Shown here: positions 8,823 through 20,000 of the stretch, piece after piece | Layout of the letters: each line of letters begins with the position of its first letter | How positions within the stretch are numbered: position 1 is the first letter of the stretch | Assembly: GCF_000953825.1 (NCBI RefSeq) | Contig: NZ_BBUL01000076.1 | Coordinates: 1-41,865 of the forward strand | Direction of reading: 5' to 3' | From: Cellvibrio sp. OA-2007 | GTDB taxonomy: Bacteria; Pseudomonadota; Gammaproteobacteria; Pseudomonadales; Cellvibrionaceae | DNA: 41,865 bases | Notes under the pieces: model-generated | What the model saw: the letters and a program-made list of their open reading frames with translations, nothing else | Told to the model about the DNA's origin: nothing | Database searches by the model: none | Made by a program: the position numbers and the translations under genes

Positions 8823-10610
8823 TCACCACAACTTCAAGCGCAGCCAATGCCACAAATCGTGAAACCAAATCCAGCCCAAGGCTCGCTGCCCTACCATCAA
8901 TTTACCGGAACCGGTCATACCGGGGCGCAATACATCCAGCTCGCGGGTTAATTCCGCATCCACCCGAAAATAATTGCGCCCTTCGCGCACTTCACTGATC
9001 GGCGTGACACGTTTGATGCGCACGGCAAACACATCGCTGGGCAAACTGGAAAATTTTACCTGGCCTTGCTGGCCGGGTTGCACGGCGGCAATATCGCGTT
9101 CATCGACAAACAACTGCACTAAAAAACCTTGTGCTGCCGCAATTTCAAATAACACATCGCCCTGTTTGACCGGCGCGCCCTGGCTTTGTGAAATATCGTC
9201 TGAAACAATAATGCCATCCATCGGGGCGACTAATTGAGTGCGCGCCAATTGTTGGTCGATCAGCCTCAACTGGATACTGGCTTGATCCATTTGCGCACTG
9301 GCAATCGCCGCTTCAACACGATTGGAATTGGCCAATGCGGTATCGTAAGCCTGACGATATTGCTGCACCTGGCTCGCCAACTTGCGCCGCTCCAAACGCA
9401 AATCTTCATCATTCAACTGCGCCAAGGGTGCGCCTTTTTTTACACTATCGCCGGGGCGCACACTGATTTTGCCTAAATAGCCATCGTGCGGTGATACCAC
9501 TAAATATTTGTCTGTTGTTTGCAGCGCGGCATCGGCAGTAATGCGGTAATCGATTGGGACAAATAAAGCGACCAAAAATACTAATAGGCATGACGTAATA
9601 ATTTTGCCGCGCCAGGAATCCTCCCCAAACCAACGCTCCAAGCGCTGTGCGATACGCCTTTTTAAACCCTGCCACACATTGGCATTCGCCTGCTGCCGCA
9701 ATGCGAGAATCGCTCCGGCAAAATGCAATGCCTGTTGCACAAAACTGCGCTGATCGTCGGATAAGTCGGCTTGTTTATCCAGCTCGATGGTTAGCGCCCC
9801 AATAATCACATCGCCATTGCGCACCAATAAACTGTGCACCGACTGCAACTGTTGTTGCTGCAGCAATTGCTGATGGGAGCGTTTAATTAAATTGGGCGCT
9901 GGAGCCGCATCAACAGCCTGATCAATAACTGGCGAGCAATGAATGGCTGCGCCCTGCTCTATCGCCTCGGCCATAGCTTCGCTAATTGCCTGCATCGCCT
10001 GAGTGCGCTTATCAAAATTAGCCGAAAAAGATATGGCTTCCAGTTCAATATGGTTGGCCTGACACAAACCAAGGCTTACCCGGGTAGATTGCAGAAAACC
10101 GGCCAGCATATTCACCAAGCTGATTGCACTTTCTTGCAGTGAATTTTCTTTTAATAAACTGGCACTGAGCTGCAATAGTGCTGGGCTAGCGGAATTTTTA
10201 TCAATAACAGGGGCAGCAACCACTGGCTCAGCCTCGGCGGACTGCTGCAAGATAAACTGCAGCCAGTACTGACCCAACTTGAGGTTCTTTAATACGGCAG
10301 GTAATTCTTTTTTATCCTGAAGCTGCAAGCGCAATAACAGCACCCCCCAGCTCTCACCATCAATCACTAGCGGCTGACCAACAATAAAGTGCCCCGCCCC
10401 ATCGGGCGCCAGGTGCAGTCGTTTTTTGTCCTCCACCTGTGTAAGCGCCTCGCGCAAGGCTGCATTATTCGCTGCCGCATTAGGCCACTTGGCAAGAATT
10501 TTTGGCGGAACACCAAAGGGGGTTTGTACTAACATTGCCGCGCTGACGGTACCCAGCATTTGGCATTGCATACTCAGCCAGAGCTTGAGCGAAGCGGTAA
10601 AAGACTGCAT
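8823..10610 (-). CDS. GAF-like domain / HlyD membrane fusion protein
   Basis: A 595-residue protein. The N-terminal ~310 residues are predicted cytoplasmic and contain one clear GAF-like domain (about 145-305, ending GALTIELDKQADLSDDQRSFVQQAL) and possibly a second, degenerate one (about 10-115). A single transmembrane helix lies at about 337-353 (TSCLLVFLVALFVP). A periplasmic HlyD arm follows: lipoyl half SPHDGYLGKISVRPGDSVKKG (about 373-393), coiled coil (about 400-458), second half APMDGIIVSDDISQSQGAPVKQGD (about 462-485) and a beta-barrel to the end. It heads the cluster with the M50 fusion and the small adaptor. A GAF domain on an adaptor suggests that export is sensitive to a cytoplasmic ligand; this is inference. 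The ATG at 10610 has only a weak ribosome binding site. Confidence 0.82.
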   Translation of the reverse strand: MQSFTASLKLWLSMQCQMLGTVSAAMLVQTPFGVPPKILAKWPNAAANNAALREALTQVEDKKRLHLAPDGAGHFIVGQPLVIDGESWGVLLLRLQLQDKKELPAVLKNLKLGQYWLQFILQQSAEAEPVVAAPVIDKNSASPALLQLSASLLKENSLQESAISLVNMLAGFLQSTRVSLGLCQANHIELEAISFSANFDKRTQAMQAISEAMAEAIEQGAAIHCSPVIDQAVDAAPAPNLIKRSHQQLLQQQQLQSVHSLLVRNGDVIIGALTIELDKQADLSDDQRSFVQQALHFAGAILALRQQANANVWQGLKRRIAQRLERWFGEDSWRGKIITSCLLVFLVALFVPIDYRITADAALQTTDKYLVVSPHDGYLGKISVRPGDSVKKGAPLAQLNDEDLRLERRKLASQVQQYRQAYDTALANSNRVEAAIASAQMDQASIQLRLIDQQLARTQLVAPMDGIIVSDDISQSQGAPVKQGDVLFEIAAAQGFLVQLFVDERDIAAVQPGQQGQVKFSSLPSDVFAVRIKRVTPISEVREGRNYFRVDAELTRELDVLRPGMTGSGKLMVGQRALGWIWFHDLWHWLRLKLW

Positions 10611-10733
10611 AGGCGTTCTACGGTGATGTGTTATTCAAAAAGTCTAGTCTAATAAAGGCAATTTGTATAACTACTTTTATGATTATTGTGTCCCTGCAAA
10701 GAATAAACCAACGATGAATATTGTGCCAGCCGA

Positions 10734-10928
10734 TTATCTTTCACTGCGGATAATGACGTTCGGCTTGTCTCTAAGGCGCGCCTTAACTGCAGCCAAAATT
10801 GACAACTTTGCTTCATCATCAACCTGACTCCAGCAAGTAATCTCCGTCAAACTGCGATAGCAGCCAACACAAATGTCGTTGTCATCCAGACAGCAATTGC
10901 GAATACAGGGCGATTCCACTGTCGCCAT
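10734..10928 (-). CDS. DUF1289 family small cysteine-rich protein
   Basis: A 64-residue protein matching the DUF1289 pattern: SPCIRNCCLDDNDICVGCYR, with Cys at 8, 12, 13, 20 and 23, followed by EITCWSQVDDEAKLSIL. The cysteine spacing suggests metal or Fe-S binding, but no function is established for the family. It is a stand-alone minus-strand gene, divergent from the histidine kinase at 11126, with about 200 bases between them that must hold both promoters. Confidence 0.85.
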   Translation of the reverse strand: MATVESPCIRNCCLDDNDICVGCYRSLTEITCWSQVDDEAKLSILAAVKARLRDKPNVIIRSER

Positions 10929-11125
10929 AAATCGATCCCCCCAACATCAATGCGCCATGGTTATGACACATCATTATAAATAGCGACAAATACTAATTAT
11001 TTTCATCGCTACGACTGTTTTTAAGAGTATTTATCAATAGCTCATCTACACTCACACAGATTAGTGCTTTTTCTTCTGCGAGAACGAGGAAAAAAGTTTC
11101 TCAATGGAGATGGATTAAACGAGAC

Positions 11126-13285
11126 ATGCACAGAATAACACTGAGTAACACTATCGCGCCTGTGCCCATAGCAATAGGTGCTGTGCTATTACTGCTAATT
11201 AGCAGCGGGGTCATTACCATATGGCACAATCCGCTGAGTTTCCCATCGCTTTACCCCTATGCAACGCTAATGGCATATAACACCGCCGCTAGTTTTTTAT
11301 TGTGCGGCATGGCGTTAATCGCCCTGTTGAATCAATTACGCCGGACCGGTGTGGTACTGTCGCTTGGACTACTAATACTCAGTGGTATTCGCATCTCCGA
11401 AATGCTACTTGATCTGCCGATTGATGCAGATTATTGGTATAAAACACTATTGCCCAGCCCCATTACAGTGGCCATTCCCACCTCGTCAATTACCTCAATC
11501 ACTTTTGTATTTACCGCCGTTAGCCTGCTGTTACTGTTCAGCCAGCTGCTTACACCAACAAAAATCTTAGTTACCGCATTCATCGCACTGCTGATTGCAA
11601 CCATTGCCAGTGCAATCATGATCGGACACAGCCTGCATTTATTTCCCAGCTCCGTCTGGGCGGGGCGCAAAATGTCGCCACATACCGCCCTCTGTTTTTT
11701 TGCCTATGCTGCAGCAATTATTGCCAGCTTATACCCTCATATACTGACTGCTTTTACACGTTTAAAGTTTTTCAATCGTCTTACGATTGGCTTTATGTTT
11801 ATGAGCATCCTCTTTATTGGTATAGGCTCAATTGGCATTTTACAAATTCAAAGCGTTGCAGACATTTCACAAAAACTCTATCAAGAACCATTTCAAACCA
11901 ATAACGCAGCGCTTCGGATCAAAAATCATATAGGTTTACTCAACCGCACCATCAAAGATATTGCAGTGAACCCAGCGCTGGCAAAATCCAACCAATACCG
12001 CCTCATACTTGAACAGACAATCGACAATACCGAACAAGAAATTGAGCAATTTACTCACACTCAAGAACACGAGCCAAATCTACATGCCTTGCGCAATCAA
12101 TTTACACACTGGACAACAATAATAGACAACCTCTTTCAACAACTTGAACGGGGCGACATTACAGGCTACCAACAGAACGCACTGAATGAAAATCAACGCA
12201 ACATCGTCATTTTGGAAACCATTTGTGACGCAATCATCAATGGTGCGCAAAAAGAAATGGAGCAATTAAACAACGAAGCTATTCAGACAAAACATCACGC
12301 TGAAAACTTAATGTTTATTGTTATCTTCGGCTTTTTAATTGTGGGATTTTTTGTGTCTGCACTACTCACCCGCACCCTGAATCAACAATTGTCCAAAGTG
12401 CGCAGCACTATGCTCGATATTGCACAAGGCAATAGCGAGGCTCATATTCCGTTTCTTGATTACCCGCATGAAATAGGTGACATGGCAAGAACACTAGAGG
12501 TATTTGCCCATAATGTCTGTGAGCGTAAAAAAGATGCTGAACTGTTGATCAAACACCAACGAGAACTGGAGCAAACCAATCAACAACTAGCGCTAACCAA
12601 TAAAGAACTGGAAGCCTTCGCTTACGTCGCCTCACACGATTTGAAATCGCCCTTACGCGGCATTGCCCAACTCTCCACTTGGATTGAAGAAGATCTGGAG
12701 TCCAAAGAGTTTAGCGAAGTTAACAAACACACCAGCATGTTGCGCAACCGCATTTTGCGAATGGAAAGATTACTGGATGACATGCTGGTTTTTTACCGTG
12801 CAGGCAAAACCGATGGAGCAATCAGCCGTATTGATGTCGCCCATATGGCCAGAGAATTATTTGATATACAAAATACCAAACCCGGTTTGCAGCTCATTTT
12901 GGGAGAGAACCTCCCCAGTATTGAGACACTAAAGACGCCATTTGAGCAAACCCTACGCAACCTTTTCTCCAACGCTATTAAACATCACGATAAAGATGAA
13001 GGTGTAATTCGCGTAAATGCGCGCATTATCAATCAGGACTTTTATGAGTTTAGTGTTAGCGATGACGGACCTGGCATTCCACTCAAATTTCAGGAACGGG
13101 TCTTTGGCATGTTTCAAACACTAAAATCGCGCGACGAGTTGGAAGGCAGCGGTATGGGACTGGCGCTAATTAAAAAAATTGTGGAGACCTACGGCGGCAA
13201 CATCAGTGTATTTTCGGAAGGCCGCGGCTGCTGTTTTACTTTTACCTGGCCAATCCATATCAGCAGGACACTACATCATGATTGA
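11126..13285 (+). CDS. Membrane sensor histidine kinase
   Basis: 719 residues. The N-terminal region (1-205) has about six hydrophobic segments, a MASE-like integral membrane sensor. A further helix (about 216-240) starts a second unit: a periplasmic four-helix-bundle-like region (about 245-392), a helix (about 393-413) and HAMP (about 414-465). A coiled coil leads to HisKA with phospho-acceptor His504 in ASHDLKSPLRGI. The ATPase domain has the N box (NLFSNAIKHH, about 612-621), G1 (SDDGPGIP) and G2 (GSGMGLALIKKIVETYGG). The HisKA/ATPase pair resembles the bacteriophytochrome-type kinases that pair with Rcp1-like single-domain regulators, and such a regulator overlaps its 3' end by 8 bases. 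The signal is unknown. Confidence 0.9.
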   Translation: MHRITLSNTIAPVPIAIGAVLLLLISSGVITIWHNPLSFPSLYPYATLMAYNTAASFLLCGMALIALLNQLRRTGVVLSLGLLILSGIRISEMLLDLPIDADYWYKTLLPSPITVAIPTSSITSITFVFTAVSLLLLFSQLLTPTKILVTAFIALLIATIASAIMIGHSLHLFPSSVWAGRKMSPHTALCFFAYAAAIIASLYPHILTAFTRLKFFNRLTIGFMFMSILFIGIGSIGILQIQSVADISQKLYQEPFQTNNAALRIKNHIGLLNRTIKDIAVNPALAKSNQYRLILEQTIDNTEQEIEQFTHTQEHEPNLHALRNQFTHWTTIIDNLFQQLERGDITGYQQNALNENQRNIVILETICDAIINGAQKEMEQLNNEAIQTKHHAENLMFIVIFGFLIVGFFVSALLTRTLNQQLSKVRSTMLDIAQGNSEAHIPFLDYPHEIGDMARTLEVFAHNVCERKKDAELLIKHQRELEQTNQQLALTNKELEAFAYVASHDLKSPLRGIAQLSTWIEEDLESKEFSEVNKHTSMLRNRILRMERLLDDMLVFYRAGKTDGAISRIDVAHMARELFDIQNTKPGLQLILGENLPSIETLKTPFEQTLRNLFSNAIKHHDKDEGVIRVNARIINQDFYEFSVSDDGPGIPLKFQERVFGMFQTLKSRDELEGSGMGLALIKKIVETYGGNISVFSEGRGCCFTFTWPIHISRTLHHD

Positions 13286-13733
13286 TAAAATGTACCCTAT
13301 TGGCAATCAGGAATTTAAAACGGTCAACCTGTTGATTGTTGACGACGACGACATAGACGCAACTGCACTAAAGCGAGCCCTGCATAAACTGAAATTACTC
13401 AACCCACTCTATCGCGCCAAAGATGGATTGGAGGCTCTTGAAATATTGCGTAATGGCGAAATACCCAGCCCCTATATTATTTTGTTAGACATCAACATGC
13501 CGCGCATGAATGGCTTGGAGTTTTTAGAAGCCTTACGCGCTGACCCGGAGCTGACTCATGCGGTAGTTTTTGTATTGACTACATCCAAATCCGATGAAGA
13601 CATTATGGCGGCCTACCGGGAGCATGTGGCCGGCTATTTACTAAAACAACGTATGGACAGCGATTTTATCCAAGTCGTCAGTCTGCTTGATCACTACTGG
13701 CGAGTTATTGAATTACCAACCAATCAGCCTTAA
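13278..13733 (+). CDS. Single-domain response regulator (Rcp1-like)
   Basis: 151 residues from the ATG that overlaps the kinase stop by 8 bases, implying translational coupling. It is a REC domain only: acidic cluster VDDDD (21-25), phospho-acceptor Asp71 in LLDINMPRMNG, the conserved Thr in VLTTS and Lys in YLLK. Slightly longer loops and the partner kinase type match Rcp1-like regulators. With no output domain it probably passes phosphate or a protein-protein signal onward, plausibly to the REC-GGDEF-EAL protein 44 bases downstream. The kinase/regulator pairing is well supported by overlap; the downstream link is inference. Confidence 0.9.
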   Translation: MIDKMYPIGNQEFKTVNLLIVDDDDIDATALKRALHKLKLLNPLYRAKDGLEALEILRNGEIPSPYIILLDINMPRMNGLEFLEALRADPELTHAVVFVLTTSKSDEDIMAAYREHVAGYLLKQRMDSDFIQVVSLLDHYWRVIELPTNQP

Positions 13734-13777
13734 TTTTAAATCTGTATGACCTAGATCACTGCAAAGAGGCACCTTGC

Positions 13778-15535
13778 ATGAAGCTGTTACTCATTGACGA
13801 TAATGAGCTTGATCGACAAGCGATTATTCGCACCTTTAAGAAAACAGAATGGGACATTACCATTGCCCAAGCCAGCTCGGCGTATGACGGACTGGCGCAG
13901 TTTGATAGCGACGACTTTGATGCAGTTCTGCTCGACTATCGCCTGCCCGATATTGATGGTATGGAGGTCTTGCAGCTACTCAATAAACACCCCCGCCATC
14001 ACGCCGCCATTATCATACTCACTGGCGCCAATGCCGACGATAATCTTGAGCGCGAGTTTATCGCCGCGGGCGCGCAAGATGTTCTATTCAAATCAGAAGT
14101 CGCCCACAAACATTTAACTCGCGCCATTACTCACGCACAGGCGCGCCACTTGTTAGAGCGTCAACTACAAGAAAGCCATCAACGTCTGCGAGCACTGGCC
14201 GAAAACGATTCGCTGACCGGCTTGGCAAATCGCTATTATTTTGATGAAAGCTTGCGCTCCTCTATACAGCGGGCCAAACGCCACAACGAACAACTTGCGC
14301 TCTTGTTTCTGGATCTGGACAACTTCAAATTTATCAATGACGGACTAGGTCATGACACAGGAGACTTGGTACTAAAAGAGGTCGCCAATCGTTTATTACA
14401 AGTCGTGCGAGCAGGCGATATTGTCTGCCGTTTAGGTGGCGATGAATTTGCAATACTCGCGCACAACTTTGATTCCGAAGAAGCCATAAGCCAATTAGCC
14501 CAACGTATTCTTGCTGACCTGCGCCGCCCTATTATGATCGGCACCTACGAGAACTGTATTTCCAGCAGCATTGGCATCGCCACTTTTCCCGAGGCGGGCG
14601 ATAACGCGAGCGATTTGCTTAAAGCCGCCGATATGGCGATGTATCGCGCCAAACAAGATGGACGTGATAATTTCCAATTTTTTTCATCGATTATGCAAGC
14701 GCAAATGCAAGAGCGCTTACGTTTGGAAAAAGAATTGCGCGCAATTATTCCCACCGATCATTTTATTTTGTTTTATCAACCGATTGTGGATGCGCAAACA
14801 TTTGAAATTTGCGGTGCAGAAGGCTTAATACGCTGGGATCACCCTGAGCGCGGCATTTTGCCACCGAGCGAATTTATCGGCCTAGCCGAAGAAATTGGCT
14901 TAATCAGTGAGATTGATTCGCGCAGCCGTTTTAATGCCTGCCAACAATTAGCGGACTGGCGCGCACAAAATTTAGTGAATGACGACTTCAATATGAAGTT
15001 CAACGTCTGTGCACAACTACTTACCGATGATGATTTATATCAAGGCATTATTGATGATCTGGAGCGCACCGGTCTGCCCGGTCGCTGTGTCAGCTTGGAA
15101 ATCACCGAATCGATACTGATTGAAAACCTGCAAAATACAGCGCACAGCTTAAAAAAAATCCGTGATTACGGTGTCGATATTGCTGTGGATGATTTTGGTA
15201 CCGGTTATTCATCCATGTCCTACCTAAAAGAACTACCCGCACGTACCCTGAAAATTGATCGCAAATTTGTTATGGGCGTGCCTGACAACGCTGCCGACTG
15301 CCGCATTCTGCGTGCAATGATTGTGTTTGCCAAAAGCCTGGATTTAATTGTCGTAGTTGAAGGTGTAGAGACTCGCGAACAGGCGCGCATCTGCCGCGAT
15401 TACGGAGCCGACTTATTGCAAGGCTATCTTTTCTCCAAACCGATCTCACCATCGGCCTTTGAACAACTTCTACGCACCCACAACGCGCAGGAGTGGAGCA
15501 ACCATTTATCCACACGGGGAGTTATGACAGGTTAA
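13778..15535 (+). CDS. REC-GGDEF-EAL bifunctional c-di-GMP protein
   Basis: 585 residues: REC (1-120, phospho-Asp53 in LLDYRLPD), GGDEF (about 140-302) and EAL (about 312-570). The GGDEF signature is intact at 220-224, and an inhibitory-site RxxD (Arg211-Asp214) sits five residues upstream, so a product-inhibited diguanylate cyclase is plausible. In the EAL domain the signature reads EGL (348-350) instead of EAL, but the other catalytic positions are present: Asn409, Glu441, Asp471-Asp472, Lys492 and Glu528. Phosphodiesterase activity is therefore likely kept. It is the third gene of the kinase/regulator cluster, with AGAGG before the ATG. It would tune c-di-GMP, the ligand of the LapD receptor encoded at 37947. 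Confidence 0.92.
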   Translation: MKLLLIDDNELDRQAIIRTFKKTEWDITIAQASSAYDGLAQFDSDDFDAVLLDYRLPDIDGMEVLQLLNKHPRHHAAIIILTGANADDNLEREFIAAGAQDVLFKSEVAHKHLTRAITHAQARHLLERQLQESHQRLRALAENDSLTGLANRYYFDESLRSSIQRAKRHNEQLALLFLDLDNFKFINDGLGHDTGDLVLKEVANRLLQVVRAGDIVCRLGGDEFAILAHNFDSEEAISQLAQRILADLRRPIMIGTYENCISSSIGIATFPEAGDNASDLLKAADMAMYRAKQDGRDNFQFFSSIMQAQMQERLRLEKELRAIIPTDHFILFYQPIVDAQTFEICGAEGLIRWDHPERGILPPSEFIGLAEEIGLISEIDSRSRFNACQQLADWRAQNLVNDDFNMKFNVCAQLLTDDDLYQGIIDDLERTGLPGRCVSLEITESILIENLQNTAHSLKKIRDYGVDIAVDDFGTGYSSMSYLKELPARTLKIDRKFVMGVPDNAADCRILRAMIVFAKSLDLIVVVEGVETREQARICRDYGADLLQGYLFSKPISPSAFEQLLRTHNAQEWSNHLSTRGVMTG

Positions 15536-15623
15536 GCGTTCTATTTAGGTACGCCTCGCAGTATCAGCGATCAAGAAACACCCAGATAGCCAATGCCAAT
15601 ATGGCGCATTGAGTCAGACAATT

Positions 15624-15652
15624 TTGCACGGCTATTGTGATTGACCTATCAT
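15624..15652 (+). promoter_or_regulatory. Candidate sigma-70 promoter of trxB
   Basis: TTGCAC (15624-15629), a 17-base spacer and TATCAT (15647-15652). Transcription would start near 15659, giving a leader of about 45 bases. Close match to consensus with ideal spacing. Confidence 0.65.
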
Positions 15653-15685
15653 GCCCCCACATTGCGTAACACCCCCATCTTTTAG

Positions 15686-16651
<966 letters not shown>

Positions 16652-16679
16652 AATCCAGCCTTGTTGGCACCAAAACACC

Positions 16680-16710
16680 AAAGGGAAGGCTCTTTAGCCT
16701 TCCCTTTTTT
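16680..16710 (+). terminator. Rho-independent terminator of trxB
   Basis: Perfect 12-bp stem AAAGGGAAGGCT / AGCCTTCCCTTT with a 4-base loop, followed by a T-run to 16710. Confidence 0.92.
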
Positions 16711-16981
16711 ATTGCCACTTATAAATATTGGTATTACAAAGTTATCATAAATTAAACATATTTATCCTTTAACTGCTTGCTCATCCTTCAGATAGGTAAG
16801 GCAAAAAACAAGAATAGACCATCTATTTTTAGACTTATTAGTTATAAATAATCCAAGTTATCGGCCATTTTTCAGCCCCCATTTGACTCAACACCCCTAA
16901 TTAGTCGCCAATATGGTCGATTTTCGCCCTAACACCGCCCACGCAAGTACAAAACAACCACAAATTGGTAATACCAATTGG
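16711..16981 (+). promoter_or_regulatory. AT-rich gene-free region upstream of the TonB receptor, with a 17-base palindrome
   Basis: No gene is seen here. A perfect palindrome AATTGGTA-A-TACCAATT lies at 16963-16979, two bases upstream of the -35 hexamer of the receptor promoter. That is a typical place for a transcription factor site. The regulator is not identifiable from this window. Confidence 0.6.
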
Positions 16982-17010
16982 TTGACCTCATAAGCCATGA
17001 TACCTATACT
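16982..17010 (+). promoter_or_regulatory. Sigma-70 promoter of the TonB-dependent receptor
   Basis: TTGACC (16982-16987), 17-base spacer, TATACT (17005-17010), about 37 bases before the ATG. A GGAGG ribosome binding site lies at about 17035-17039. Confidence 0.75.
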
Positions 17011-17046
17011 AAAAAACGATGATAACCATAAAGCGGAGGCAACATC

Positions 17047-20000
17047 ATGTCGATAGAGCAAACGAAGCAGCGCAAATCATCAACGATAGCGCAGCAATTA
17101 TCATTCACACAGCGACCTTTGACCCGCTGGATTGCAGTGCTATCAGTCGCTGGTATTACCAGCCCTCTGATGAGCGGAGCAGCACTTGCTCAACAACAAA
17201 AACCGGCAGCAGGTGCGGTCGAGGAAGTCATAGTGACCGGCACCCGCAAATTGGTTCAGGACCAAATTGCGATCAAACGTGACGCTACTACGATTGTGGA
17301 TGGCTTGTCTGCATCTGATATTGGCGAGATGCCTGCACTCTCCATTGGTGAAGCACTGGAAGCCATTACTGGCGCCGCATCGCACCGTGAAAATGGCGGC
17401 GCTACCGAGATCACTATTCGCGGCTTGGGCCCATTCCTGAGCGCAACTCACTTTAATGGCCGCGAAGCGACCAACGGCAGCGGCGACCGCTCAGTTAACT
17501 TTTCACAATTCCCGTCCGAGCTGATGAGTAAAGTGGCGATCGCTAAAACTCAGGACGCGTCAATGATTGAAGGTGGCGTGGCCGGTGTCATTATGCTGGA
17601 AACACTGAAGCCGCTGACCTATGGCAAACAGCGTATCCAAATAGATGCAAAAGCCAACTACAACCCGGATCAGCAAAACGTCGATAACAGTTTACAAAGT
17701 GATTTGGGGTATCGCGGCACATTCAGTTATGTGGATCAATTTGAACTGGGCAATGGCCAAGCATTGGGTATATCACTCGGCATGCAGCGCCAAAACATAT
17801 CGCAGCCAGAAGCAGAATATCGCAGCTCAAGCCCTACTGGCTCTTCCCTTTGGGCCTGTTTAAATGACCCCACTAACACCAATGAAGGCTTTTTCCGCGG
17901 TTCGTCTGGCGATTGTGAAGACAGACGCTCAGGCGGCAGCAATCAGGGCTACGATACTGAAATTGACCCAACTACCGGCAAAGCGATTAGCGATGGAACT
18001 CCCTATGCCTGGACCGGTAGTTCACGCAGCTTCCGCCAAAATGAAACCTCGGATGAGCGCGACTCAATCTTTTTCGCCTTGCAATATCAGCCGTCTGAGG
18101 ATTGGGACATCAACCTAGATACACAGATTTCTGATCGCACTCAGGCTGAAGATCGCCATGATCTTATCTTCGAGCAAAAGCGTGTCACCCCGGGCGTAAC
18201 TGGCGAAACTCTGGTAACCAATGGCAATGGCGGCATTCTGCACTGGGAGGGTGTACCCCGTATCGAAGCTGACGGTGAGAAATTTTCACGCGAAGAAAAC
18301 TACAAAGCCTATGGCTTGAGTGTTGCTCATCAGGTCAATGACCAGTTGAAAATAGATGTGGATGCCTCTTATTCGCAGACTTTGCGCGAAGAATTGCAAA
18401 TCACTAACCGCGCTCAGGGCGATCGCATTCCACTTACTTGGACTATGGGAAGCACCATTCCCACTATCACAGTGGAAAATCAGGACCTCACCGATCACAG
18501 CTGGTTTGACGGCGGTTACCGCACCCGAATTGACCGCGAAAACGTGCGCGAAAACGAAATCAAAGGCCTGCGTGTAGACTTTGATTATGAAACCGATGGC
18601 GGGTTTATTACCGGTGTTAAAGGCGGTTTGCGCGGTTCAGAATTGAGCTTTGTACAATTCGGCGGCAGCCAAGGTAATGGCTCTCGCACCGAATACACCT
18701 CGAGCAACAGCGCAGTAGTAGATGCAATCATCGACAATTGTGCCATTGCTTTCCCCGAAAGCGGCTTCTTGTCTTCCGTGCGTGATGGCAACTTGATCAC
18801 CAATCTGGACAGTGACGGCAATGTCATTGCAGAGGGGACTGGCAACTCATTTACCGCCTTCAGAAACCAATGTTTTTCCAGCGCTTTGGTTGAGGCAAAT
18901 GGTGATGCTTTCGCCTATCCAGACGTGGAGCTGGTCAACCCTGGTTCAACCAACGTCACTGAAACCACTTACGCCGCCTACCTGATGGCCGACTATGAAA
19001 CCCAATTTATGCAGCGGGGCTTGCGCGGTAACTTTGGTGTGCGTGTGGTAGATACCGATGTCAGCTCCATTGGCTATCGCGATCGCTATCAAGTAGCGAC
19101 CGACCCGGTCACCGGTGTTGTCAGTATCGACACCATTGATGGCGATATTGAATCGGTAAAAGGTGGTGGCAGTTATACCGAGTTATTGCCCAGCATTAAT
19201 GTCGTGTGGGATTACGACGACGACAAAATCATTCGCGGTGGCATTTACCGTGGCATGTCGCGCATAAATCCATCTGACATGGGTTACTCGCGCACCTTTA
19301 CCACTGATGATGACGCCGATCCCACTACGCTGGACGATCTGCTCGTTGGTGCCAATGGTTCAGGCAATCCTGATGCGCAGCCACTCATGTCGTGGAACGC
19401 TGATGTGTCGTGGGAATGGTACCCCAATGATGACGCCATTTTTGCGGCGGGTCTTTATTACAAGAAATTCCAAGGTGGTTTTGAACAGCGCACCGTTATG
19501 GAAAATTTCGTCATTGATGGCCAAAACGTTAGCTTGCCGATCACCAATGCAGTGACCACGGACAAATCCAGCAATCTCTATGGCCTTGAGGCATCTGTGG
19601 CTTACCGCTTTGATTCCGGTATAGGGGTAAAACTTGGCTACAACTGGGCCGATACTGACTTTGAGTTTGAAGACAGTAACTATGGCGATACTTATGTAAC
19701 AGGTTTGGACGGCACTACAACCCAGCTTACCGCCGGAATAGTTCCACCCGCATCGGTTCCCGGTTTTTCCGAGCATGTATTCAACGGTCAGGTCTACTAT
19801 CAAATCGGTGAATTTGACGCCGCGATCATCTACAAATATCGCAGCGGCTACTTCCAACCTTACACCAGTAACGGCACTCGCCTGCGCTATGTCGGTGATG
19901 TAGGGACTTGGGAGGCGCGAGCGTCGTACAACATTACCGATAACGTCAAAGTCAAACTGGAAGCAATTAACCTGTTTAGCGCACCTAAAGAGCAATACTT

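Noticed and set aside
13179-13277. An N-terminal extension of the response regulator.
   Set aside because: It overlaps the kinase ATPase-domain coding sequence in another frame; the ATG at 13278 gives a standard REC protein with coupled translation.
19360-19995. A 211-codon open frame antisense to the TonB receptor gene.
   Set aside because: Lies wholly inside a well-supported gene and has no protein-family character.
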